Assembly (NCBI GenBank): GCA_015222065.1
Contig: JADFUQ010000472.1
Coordinates: 1-12,917, forward strand
Origin: Bacteroidota bacterium
GTDB taxonomy: Bacteria > Bacteroidota > Bacteroidia > Bacteroidales > VadinHA17
DNA: 12,917 bases
Reading direction: 5' to 3'
Shown: one piece after another, positions 7,317 to 12,917 of the stretch
Layout of the letters: each line of letters opens with the position of its first letter
Numbering within the stretch: position 1 is the stretch's first letter
Program-made: the position numbers and the translations under genes
The notes under the pieces: model-generated
The model's database searches: none
What the model saw: only the letters and a program-made list of their open reading frames with translations
What the model was told of the DNA's origin: nothing

Positions 7317-7344
7317 AGATTGCCGACTGAAGATTGCCGACTTA
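7317..7344. repeat. Tandem 14-mer (2 copies), CAGTC-family in reverse orientation
   Basis: AGATTGCCGACTGA is followed directly by AGATTGCCGACTTA, one difference in 14 bases. The period is twice seven, and the unit contains the reverse complement of the AGTCGGCAAT seen in the 1618 array. Confidence 0.75.
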
Positions 7345-7429
7345 ATAATGCAAAGTATAATGAAAATAACCATTTTATGCATTCCAAACTTAAAACACTA
7401 AATAGTTATTAATATTGTAATATTCCGGT

Positions 7430-7437
7430 TAAATTTG
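7430..7437 (+). promoter_or_regulatory. Likely -7 box of the aminotransferase promoter
   Basis: TAAATTTG is an exact match to the Bacteroidota -7 consensus TAnnTTTG, 48 bp before the chosen ATG at 7486. Transcription would begin near 7443, giving a leader of about 40 nt. A good TTG at the -33 position is not evident. The site argues against a TTG start at 7435, which lies inside the box. Confidence 0.5.
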
Positions 7438-7485
7438 CAGTACTATTTTATAAAAAGCGGTTTATTAAATATAAAAAACATTATA

Positions 7486-8688
7486 ATGCCTGCTATTTCA
7501 GAAAAAGGAAAAATGATCCCCGCTTCACCCATCAGAAAACTTGCACCATATGCTGAAGAAGCCAAAAGAAAAGGAAGAAAAGTTTATCATCTTAATATTG
7601 GACAACCTGATATTCCTACCCCTAAAGTAGCACTTGATGCAGTGCGAAACATGGACCTCACAATTGTAGAATACAGTCATTCCGCAGGGAATGAGTCTTA
7701 CCGCAGAAAGCTGGCTGAATATTACCGGAATATTGATATTAATGTGGATCATAACGAGTTGATGATCACCACAGGTGGGTCTGAAGCAATTACATTTGCT
7801 ATGATGATTTGCTTTAATCCGGATGATGAAATAATTATATCGGAGCCGCTTTATGCTAATTACAATGGATTTGCAGTTTCCACAGGAATCAAAATAAAAC
7901 CTGTTACCTCCACTATTGAAAACGGGTTTGCTCTTCCTCCAATGGATGAATTTGAAAAAAGAATAACTCCCAAAACAAAGGGGATCCTTATTTGCAATCC
8001 AAGCAATCCTACAGGTTATCTTTACTCCCATGATGAACTGGAAAAACTGAGGGACATTGTTAAGAAACACGATTTATACCTGTTTTCAGATGAGGTTTAC
8101 CGTGAATTCTGCTATGATGGAAAAGAACATATTTCAGCTATGCATCTCAATGGAATTGAGCAGAATGTGGTAATGATAGATTCGATTTCCAAGCGCTACA
8201 GTTCATGCGGAGTAAGGATTGGTGCTATGGTAACTAAAAACAAGGAGATTATGGATTCGGCTATGAAGTTCGCACAGGCACGGCTCTGTCCTCCCGGGTT
8301 AGGGCAGATTGTTGGTGAAGCAGCCCTTGACACACCGGATGAATATTTTAAGGAGGTGTATAATGAATATATTGATCGCAGGAATTATATGGTAGAGGCA
8401 CTAAACAAAATGGAAGGGGTTAAATGCCCTATGCCAGGCGGTGCTTTCTATACCATTACTCACCTTCCTGTGGATGATGCCGATAAATTCGCACAATGGC
8501 TGCTAAGTGATTTCGAATATCAAAACTCAACCGTAATGCTTGCCCCCGCTTCCGGCTTTTATGCCACTCCCGGCTTAGGCAAGCAAGAGGTTCGTATTGC
8601 ATACGTTCTGAAAAAGGATGATCTTAAAAAAGCAATGAAAGCCCTGGAAGAGGCACTAAAAGCATATCCTGGGAGAACGGCTCTCTGA
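7486..8688 (+). CDS. Class I/II pyridoxal phosphate-dependent aminotransferase (aspartate aminotransferase-like)
   Basis: Cytosolic fold-type I PLP enzyme that moves an amino group between an amino acid and a 2-oxo acid; aspartate/2-oxoglutarate is the likeliest pair, but specificity cannot be read from sequence. From the ATG at 7486 it has 400 residues, usual for the family. Motifs: LNIGQPDIPTP (36-46, substrate loop), TTGGSEAI (95-102, PLP phosphate loop), NPSNPTG (171-177, Asn174 against the ring oxygen), SDEVY (201-205, Asp202 to the ring nitrogen), SISKRYSSCGVRIG (233-246, Schiff-base Lys236 and phosphate-binding Arg244), and VRIAYV near the C-terminus with the substrate-carboxylate Arg. 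An in-frame TTG at 7435 would add 17 residues but overlaps the predicted -7 box, so the ATG is preferred. The gene is monocistronic and converges on the M56 gene with 32 bp between them. Confidence 0.93.
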   Translation: MPAISEKGKMIPASPIRKLAPYAEEAKRKGRKVYHLNIGQPDIPTPKVALDAVRNMDLTIVEYSHSAGNESYRRKLAEYYRNIDINVDHNELMITTGGSEAITFAMMICFNPDDEIIISEPLYANYNGFAVSTGIKIKPVTSTIENGFALPPMDEFEKRITPKTKGILICNPSNPTGYLYSHDELEKLRDIVKKHDLYLFSDEVYREFCYDGKEHISAMHLNGIEQNVVMIDSISKRYSSCGVRIGAMVTKNKEIMDSAMKFAQARLCPPGLGQIVGEAALDTPDEYFKEVYNEYIDRRNYMVEALNKMEGVKCPMPGGAFYTITHLPVDDADKFAQWLLSDFEYQNSTVMLAPASGFYATPGLGKQEVRIAYVLKKDDLKKAMKALEEALKAYPGRTAL

Positions 8689-8696
8689 GTCATTTT

Positions 8697-8713
8697 GCGA
8701 CCTGGAAAGTCGC
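8697..8713. terminator. Possible small hairpin between convergent genes
   Basis: GCGAC (8697-8701) pairs with GTCGC (8709-8713) around a 7-nt loop in the 32-bp gap between the aminotransferase and M56 stop codons. A tract of four Ts lies before the stem on the + strand, which would be A-rich for + strand transcripts and U-rich for the minus strand. It could weakly terminate leftward transcription. The stem is short. Confidence 0.3.
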
Positions 8714-8720
8714 TCTACAT

Positions 8721-11006
8721 TTACTTCAACTTAAATTCCACAGGCACTGACAAGGTAACTCCTACAGGTTTCCCACGTTGCTCTCCCGGTTTCCATTTTG
8801 GCATATTCGATACAACACGCAAAGCCTCCTGGTCCAGTAAAGGATCAACTCCTTTTTCAATTGCAACATCTTTTACATTACCTTGTTTATCCACCAGAAA
8901 ACGAACCATCACCTTACCTGAAATATTCTTTTTCAAAGCTTTCTTTGGATACTGAATATTTGAAGAAATATATTCACTCAGGGCTTGTTTTCCTCCGGGG
9001 AAATGGGGCATATCTTCCACAATAAAAAATATTTCACCTGTAGTGTTTCTTTCTGTAGGACGATCAGGTTGTTCTGATATTTTATCAGGATTAGTTGTTG
9101 GCGAATCCAGCTTAAGGGAAGTCACGGTTTTTTTGAGCCTGATCTCCAGTTTATCCCCATTCTTAACATCCACGATTTGGGTTTCAAAACCTATAAAAGA
9201 AAAGACAACTTGTACGGTTTCTTTATCTAATTGCAAAGAAAATTCACCGTCAGGATCTGAGAGAGTGCCTATAGTAGTACTCATTATTACTATGCTGGCT
9301 CCCGGCAAAAGCTCACCGGTACTATCATCAAGCACCTTCCCTTTTACAAAATATTTCTTATTTGAATTGCTGGAAAAATAATCCTTTAGTGTAATGGAAA
9401 TTACACCATTTATTGCTCTTTCACCATATTTATTTACAGCAGACTCTTCTTTCAATACAGTGATTGACTGTATATTTTCACGATTCATCTGCTCGAATTC
9501 CTTTTTTGTGATCTCTTTTTCATTAACAAAATATAGTGGTGTTTTATCCTGGTAAATAGAGGATATCTTTATATTCTCATTTGAGTTCAGGTTTCCATCT
9601 GAATTATCAGAAATATAATCCTTTGTTGTAATAATTATCACCCCGTTTTCCCCCTTTTCCCCGTATTTTTCAACTGCAGTTTCTCCCTTTAGAACACTGA
9701 TGAACTTTATATTTTCAGATTCCTGTTGAAGTTTTGCTGCTTCTTCCTTTGTAACTTCTTTTCCATCGATTATATATAAACCGGCATCAATTGAATTAAA
9801 TTGTGTAAAAGATTTTTTTTCAGAATAATCGAGTTCCTTTTTGTCCGTAATACGCTTTAAAACAATATTCAAAAATTCATCCTTTTTAGCTTTTACTACA
9901 AGGGTTTCATATCCCATAAAAGCAACAGACAGCATTATGTTCTCTTCCTTAACCTCCAGGGAAAATTCTCCGTTCTTATCGGTTATGGTACCTATATTGG
10001 CATCTATTATAACAATATTGACTCCTGGTAGTGGTTTGCCTGTATCCTCTGCTGTCACTTTTCCTTTTACCAGATTGGTTTCTGTTAAACCTTTTTGAAC
10101 TTCTATGGTACTTCCTCCGGAAAAAGGATTAGAAAATGCCAGGTTAAGCAATACTACAACAGGAATAAGAAATAACATTCGCCATTTCCTTCGATTCGGT
10201 GATTTTCTTTTTTTCATCATGATCATTCGTTTTTTACTTATAGAATTATTAAAATAATGACTTAGTCCAAATACCGGAACACCCAATGTATGCTCAAGTA
10301 AAACAGCCTGGTAAGATGTTCGTATGGTTCCCTGCCGAAGAACTCCCTGATCAGCAAGATATTCATGAGTTTCCCGGACTGTTCTTCCAACCATCCAAAC
10401 AATTGGGTTAAACCATTGGAAAATACACAACAACTCGATAAAAAGCAGATCCCAGCTATGTTTTTGTTTCAGATGCTCTGCCTCATGAATTAAAATTTCT
10501 TTAAAATGCTTGTATTTAAGTACTCCAAAAGGAATAAAAATCTGTCCAAAAAAAGAAAAGGGTGCAGAAATCCGGTTATTGACATTTACAGGTATATTCA
10601 GTAGAATCCTGGTTTCACTTTGACGAATTGATTTGGCTATTAATATAACCTGGTAAACCAATCGTCCTGATAGTAAGAAAACACCGGTAAGATATACTCC
10701 CCATATAAAATGGTACACAGTAAGCCCACCCTGTTGTTCACCTGTTATATTAACCGGATTCATAACCAGCGCCGTTTCTACATACCGGTATCCGTTATTT
10801 ACAATTTGAACAGGGGAAAACGACTTTACACCCATTAATAATGAAAAATTAATAAGCGGCAGAACCAGAGAAATAATACCGGCTGCCAGAAGAAAAAATC
10901 TGTGTAACTTAAAAAAAGTTTCTTTGCGTAATAAAAACCAATATACCCCGAATAACAGAGTTAATGTTATTCCCGATTGAAACTGATATTGCCAGAATTC
11001 ATTCAT
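8721..11006 (-). CDS. BlaR1-like M56 membrane metalloprotease with carboxypeptidase-regulatory-like repeats, plug-like repeats and TonB C-terminal domain
   Basis: Predicted inner-membrane sensor protease paired with the BlaI repressor. The N-terminal part (1-285) has hydrophobic segments near 10-26, 35-58, 97-120 and 190-207, and a zinc site HEAEH (174-178) with ETHEYLAD (212-219) supplying the third ligand. A further membrane segment (about 276-292) leads into an approximately 470-residue C-terminal region. This holds carboxypeptidase-regulatory-like domain 1 (312-385), two copies of a TonB-receptor-plug-like segment (about 406-464 and 485-544, with VLKGETAVEKYGE and VLKEESAVNKYGE), regulatory-like domain 2 (552-626) and a TonB C-terminal domain (657-761, FPGGKQALSEYI onwards). 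The penicillin-binding sensor domain of classical BlaR1 is absent. The ATG lies 2 bp after the blaI stop, so the pair is co-transcribed. The signal and substrate are unknown; cleavage of the neighbouring BlaI is an inference from the BlaR1 family. Confidence 0.9.
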   Translation of the reverse strand: MNEFWQYQFQSGITLTLLFGVYWFLLRKETFFKLHRFFLLAAGIISLVLPLINFSLLMGVKSFSPVQIVNNGYRYVETALVMNPVNITGEQQGGLTVYHFIWGVYLTGVFLLSGRLVYQVILIAKSIRQSETRILLNIPVNVNNRISAPFSFFGQIFIPFGVLKYKHFKEILIHEAEHLKQKHSWDLLFIELLCIFQWFNPIVWMVGRTVRETHEYLADQGVLRQGTIRTSYQAVLLEHTLGVPVFGLSHYFNNSISKKRMIMMKKRKSPNRRKWRMLFLIPVVVLLNLAFSNPFSGGSTIEVQKGLTETNLVKGKVTAEDTGKPLPGVNIVIIDANIGTITDKNGEFSLEVKEENIMLSVAFMGYETLVVKAKKDEFLNIVLKRITDKKELDYSEKKSFTQFNSIDAGLYIIDGKEVTKEEAAKLQQESENIKFISVLKGETAVEKYGEKGENGVIIITTKDYISDNSDGNLNSNENIKISSIYQDKTPLYFVNEKEITKKEFEQMNRENIQSITVLKEESAVNKYGERAINGVISITLKDYFSSNSNKKYFVKGKVLDDSTGELLPGASIVIMSTTIGTLSDPDGEFSLQLDKETVQVVFSFIGFETQIVDVKNGDKLEIRLKKTVTSLKLDSPTTNPDKISEQPDRPTERNTTGEIFFIVEDMPHFPGGKQALSEYISSNIQYPKKALKKNISGKVMVRFLVDKQGNVKDVAIEKGVDPLLDQEALRVVSNMPKWKPGEQRGKPVGVTLSVPVEFKLK

Positions 11007-11008
11007 AA

Positions 11009-11383
11009 TTACCTTTTTTCATTATCTAACTCGTTACGTATCTCTATCATCATCTCCTCCAACTCCTGTAAACTTAAATCATTTTCCTGTACAAAAAAAG
11101 AAGCCATTTTAGGAAATGAATTATTGAAATACTTTTTCATAAAATCCCCAAAGTAAACCTGTGTGTATTCCTTTTTGGAAATAAGAGGAAAGTATTCGTA
11201 GGTAGTTCCATAGGATTTATGATCAACAAACCCCTTTTTTTCCAATACACGTACTACTGTAGAAACGGTGTTGTATGCAGGTTTTGGATCAGGCAGTCTC
11301 TCAAGTATGTCCCGTACAACAGTCTTTTCCAGTTCCCACAGGACATGCATAACCTGCTCTTCTGCTTTTGTTAATGTTTTCAT
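11009..11383 (-). CDS. blaI: BlaI/MecI/CopY family transcriptional repressor
   Basis: Winged-helix repressor that binds operator dyads as a dimer and is normally inactivated when its partner M56 protease is activated. The 124-residue length is typical. The N-terminal DNA-binding domain (1-70) begins KTLTKAEEQVMHVLWELEK, with the recognition-helix region PAYNTVSTVVRVLEKKGFVDH (35-55) and a wing ending in TYEYFPLISKKEY. The C-terminal helices (90-124) provide dimerisation. I chose the ATG at 11383-11381. A TTG five codons upstream (11398) is in frame, but it precedes the predicted -7 box, so the transcript would not contain it. Three phased dyads overlie the promoter, implying autorepression. 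The stop lies 2 bp before the M56 ATG. The symbol marks the family; a role in beta-lactam resistance is not implied, as no beta-lactamase gene is nearby. Confidence 0.93.
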   Translation of the reverse strand: MKTLTKAEEQVMHVLWELEKTVVRDILERLPDPKPAYNTVSTVVRVLEKKGFVDHKSYGTTYEYFPLISKKEYTQVYFGDFMKKYFNNSFPKMASFFVQENDLSLQELEEMMIEIRNELDNEKR

Positions 11384-11387
11384 GTCC

Positions 11388-11418
11388 CAAACATACAACT
11401 ATTTTTTTAGTTTACCAA
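11388..11418 (-). promoter_or_regulatory. blaI-M56 promoter (TTG-N20-TATGTTTG)
   Basis: On the minus strand TTG (11418-11416), a 20-bp spacer and TATGTTTG (11395-11388) match the Bacteroidota -33/-7 consensus exactly in both parts and in spacing. The ATG at 11383 begins only 4 bp after the -7 box, so the start of transcription should fall at or beside the start codon, giving a leaderless mRNA. The spacer contains operator 1 and the -33 element touches operator 2. Confidence 0.68.
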
Positions 11419-11452
11419 CTATTTTAATAGTTATTTCACTATATAAATAGTT
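11397..11452. promoter_or_regulatory. Triple operator: three 16-bp dyads at exact 20-bp spacing
   Basis: Three dyads of the form AACTA-N6-TAGTT occur at 11397-11412 (AACTATTTTTTTAGTT), 11417-11432 (AACTATTTTAATAGTT, the most symmetrical) and 11437-11452 (CACTATATAAATAGTT, one change in the left arm). Start-to-start distance is 20 bp in each case, about two helical turns, so bound dimers would sit on the same DNA face. Site 1 lies between the -33 and -7 boxes and site 2 overlaps the -33 TTG. Assignment to BlaI is inferred from position; the better known BlaI/CopY operators contain a TACA-TGTA core, which differs. Confidence 0.75.
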
Positions 11453-11527
11453 TGTCTAATCATATTTACTGATAACAAGGCTGTTAGTAAGACATTTTTT
11501 TGATTTTCAGTAGTGAAAAGCGAAGGA

Positions 11528-11553
11528 ATATATTAATTACCCGTAACACGTAA
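11528..11553. repeat. Short heptamer-like repeat (ACCCGTA/ACACGTA)
   Basis: Two near-identical 7-bp units sit immediately downstream of the namZ stop. It is minor, but fits the heptamer repeats found in the other gaps. Confidence 0.35.
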
Positions 11554-12744
11554 CTACTCAAAATCCTTATAAAGCAGGTACTTTTTCCGGATAATTTTAA
11601 AATCCTTAATATCGCTTTTCCAGGATGCATAGATAATCCATTTGCTCTTCCCTGCAATTATTTGTTCCCGCAAGGTGCTGTTGCCTGCAAGCTTATCGAA
11701 ATAATTATTAAAGAACCTGTCCTTGTTTTCCATGTTGCTATAAGCATCTATGAGCCAATCAAGTACCAATCGGTGATTACACTGCATAAAATCCAGGGGA
11801 ATGTTTGAAAGATCTACACCGTTACAAACTTTTCCTTCATATTTCGGATTGGCAGCCGCCCCTTCAATACTACGGGGTGTAAAAGAGAAACCCCTGTCAG
11901 GATAATCAGGATGCCCGAAAATCTGAAAAGGAAAATCGGTACCACGTCCGACACTCATGCAGGTCCCTTCAAAAAAACATAATGAGGGATAAAGATAAAT
12001 TGACCGGAGGTTTGGAAGATTTGGTGATGGTTTTACCGGCAAATCATAATAAGTTTTATGAGTGTATTTTTCGCATTTCGCATATTTCAGATTGCATGTT
12101 AAGCTGTCTTTCAGCCACCCTTCTCCGTTGATCATCTGTGCATATTCGGCAACAGTCATCCCATGAACTACAGGCACCGGGTGCATTCCTACAAACGATC
12201 GCCAGGCAGTATCAAGCACCGGACCATCAACATAAAAGCCATTCGGATTTGGGCGGTCAAGTACCATAAAAACAACATTATTCTCAGCACAAGCCTCCAT
12301 CATGTAATGCATAGTAGAAATATATGTATAAAACCTCAGCCCTACATCCTGAATATCAAACAATACAATATCCAGTCCCTCCATATCCTCTTTAAGAGGT
12401 TTACGGCGTTTGCCATAAAGTGAAATAATAGCCAATCCTGTTTTCCTGTCATAGTAATTATCCAGATATTCACCCGCACCGGCAGCACCCTGAAATCCAT
12501 GCTCAGGACTAAAAATCCTTTTTATATTGATCCCCAAAGACAACAGGCTGTCCACCAGATGAGTCTCACCAATCATTGAAGTCTGATTTGCTACAACAGC
12601 AACTTTTTTCCCATTAAGCAAAGGAAGATATTCTCCTGTACGGGCAGCACCTGTAATAACCTGTCCTGTTAAAACACCCTGCCACATAACAGCAAAAAGT
12701 ATTATTATAAATACTCTTATTAAAGAATTGCTTTTCTTTCTCAT
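11554..12744 (-). CDS. namZ: Exo-beta-N-acetylmuramidase of the NamZ/DUF1343 family (GH171), exported
   Basis: Members of this family (B. subtilis NamZ/YbbC, Tannerella forsythia NamZ) release N-acetylmuramic acid from the non-reducing end of peptidoglycan fragments, feeding cell-wall recycling. The 396 residues start with a signal peptide (KK positive start, hydrophobic 8-20, likely cleavage near 28; no lipobox Cys). Conserved blocks follow: VVANQTS (50-56), SPEHGF (79-84), LFDIQDVGLRFYTYIS (128-143), VLDRPNPNG (161-169), HPVPVVHGMTVAEYA (188-202), SPNLPN (240-245) and FEGTCMSVGRGTDFPFQIFG (258-277). I chose the ATG at 12744. The frame extends upstream to 12822, but those extra residues come from the edge of the MITE-like repeat and would displace the signal peptide. 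The gene lies upstream of blaI on the same strand with a 170-bp gap, so co-transcription is possible but blaI has its own promoter. Confidence 0.93.
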   Translation of the reverse strand: MRKKSNSLIRVFIIILFAVMWQGVLTGQVITGAARTGEYLPLLNGKKVAVVANQTSMIGETHLVDSLLSLGINIKRIFSPEHGFQGAAGAGEYLDNYYDRKTGLAIISLYGKRRKPLKEDMEGLDIVLFDIQDVGLRFYTYISTMHYMMEACAENNVVFMVLDRPNPNGFYVDGPVLDTAWRSFVGMHPVPVVHGMTVAEYAQMINGEGWLKDSLTCNLKYAKCEKYTHKTYYDLPVKPSPNLPNLRSIYLYPSLCFFEGTCMSVGRGTDFPFQIFGHPDYPDRGFSFTPRSIEGAAANPKYEGKVCNGVDLSNIPLDFMQCNHRLVLDWLIDAYSNMENKDRFFNNYFDKLAGNSTLREQIIAGKSKWIIYASWKSDIKDFKIIRKKYLLYKDFE

Positions 12745-12774
12745 TGTAAATATTTCATAGTAAAAAAAAGAAAA

Positions 12775-12917
12775 AAGCACCAAATAACAAATAATAAATA
12801 ACAAATAAATTCCAAATATCAATTATCAAATGATCGAAACAGCTTTGAGTATTGTGATTTGAGTTATTGAGATTTATTTATTCACAAAATAATTAATTTT
12901 AAAGGTGTTCATGAGAT
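12775..12917. mobile_element. MITE-like dispersed repeat, copy B, inverted relative to copy A and cut by the window edge
   Basis: It starts with the same terminal arm AAGCACCAAA (12775-12784), then CAAATAA heptamers, ATTCCAAAT, ATCAATTATCAAA and an 81-bp core (about 12837-12917) that matches the reverse complement of 7113-7033 with 4 differences. It lacks the 43-bp hairpin block (6 bp in its place) and the 38-bp AT-rich block of copy A. It lies 30 bp upstream of the namZ ATG and so occupies its likely promoter region. The far end is outside the window. Confidence 0.7.

Larger units (their letters stand above)
6571..7429. other. Gene-free repeat-rich intergenic region between valS and the aminotransferase gene
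   Basis: This is the only gap above 300 bp. It separates divergently transcribed valS and the aminotransferase gene. Reading right from valS it holds a promoter-like site (6629-6657), a GTTACTG heptamer array (6663-6703), an octamer array (about 6744-6788), a 9-bp direct repeat AATATTGTT (6879-6887 and 6897-6905), a CAGTCCA heptamer array (6905-6941), a MITE-like element with a nested GC-rich hairpin (7005-7264), and a tandem 14-mer (7317-7344). Short open frames here have no recognisable protein character. I see no tRNA, small RNA or riboswitch. Confidence 0.8.

Noticed and set aside
7435..7485. TTG-initiated N-terminal extension of the aminotransferase
   Set aside because: The TTG is inside an exact TAnnTTTG promoter box, the extra 17 residues have no family counterpart, and an ATG at 7486 gives the normal N-terminus.
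7525..8070. Minus-strand 181-codon open frame opposite the aminotransferase
   Set aside because: It is a shadow of a strongly conserved gene, with no recognisable features.
11384..11398. TTG-initiated five-residue extension of BlaI
   Set aside because: It overlaps the predicted -7 box and operator 1, so it would lie upstream of the transcript start; the ATG at 11383 fits the family N-terminus.
12163..12423. Plus-strand open frame opposite namZ
   Set aside because: It is antisense to conserved NamZ motifs and has no protein character.
12745..12822. 26-residue N-terminal extension of NamZ
   Set aside because: The extension is read from the edge of the dispersed repeat and would put a second hydrophobic stretch before a good signal peptide.

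Overview
The window looks like a chromosomal segment from a member of the Bacteroidota, probably Bacteroidales or a close relative. Three things point there: AT-rich intergenic DNA with no Shine-Dalgarno sequences before the genes, promoter-like TAnnTTTG boxes, and proteins built from SusC-style carboxypeptidase-regulatory-like and TonB modules. This assignment is inferred from the sequence alone. No rRNA, tRNA, CRISPR array, transposase or phage gene was seen.

Layout. On the + strand at the left edge lie the 3' part of nadC (NAD synthesis) and, 6 bp later, a YihY/BrkB-type membrane protein gene. After a short repeat-filled gap comes pdxH (pyridoxal phosphate synthesis). Converging on it from the - strand is a two-gene unit, valS followed by a glutamine synthetase family gene, in which the valS stop and the synthetase start overlap by 8 bp. 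From 6571 to about 7430 there is a gene-free stretch of repeats: heptamer and octamer arrays, a 260-bp MITE-like element with 10-bp terminal inverted repeats, and a GC-rich hairpin inside it. Next is a + strand class I/II aminotransferase. Converging on it is the - strand group namZ (peptidoglycan exo-muramidase), blaI (winged-helix repressor) and a large BlaR1/M56-type membrane metalloprotease. A second copy of the MITE-like element, in the opposite orientation, runs off the right edge.

How the genes work together. Most are housekeeping: NAD, PLP, glutamine, Val-tRNA and transamination. The accessory part of most interest is the blaI-M56 pair. The repressor gene is preceded by three 16-bp dyads (AACTA-N6-TAGTT) spaced exactly 20 bp apart. 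They overlie a good Bacteroidota promoter (TTG-N20-TATGTTTG) that would start transcription at or next to the ATG. The protease has no penicillin-binding sensor domain. Instead its C-terminal half carries two carboxypeptidase-regulatory-like domains, two copies of a segment resembling the signature of a TonB-receptor plug, and a TonB C-terminal domain. A cell-envelope sensing and proteolytic derepression circuit is the natural reading, and the neighbouring muramidase fits an envelope theme, but the signal and the regulon cannot be read from this DNA.

Nearly every intergenic gap carries degenerate 7-bp (sometimes 8-bp) tandem repeats.
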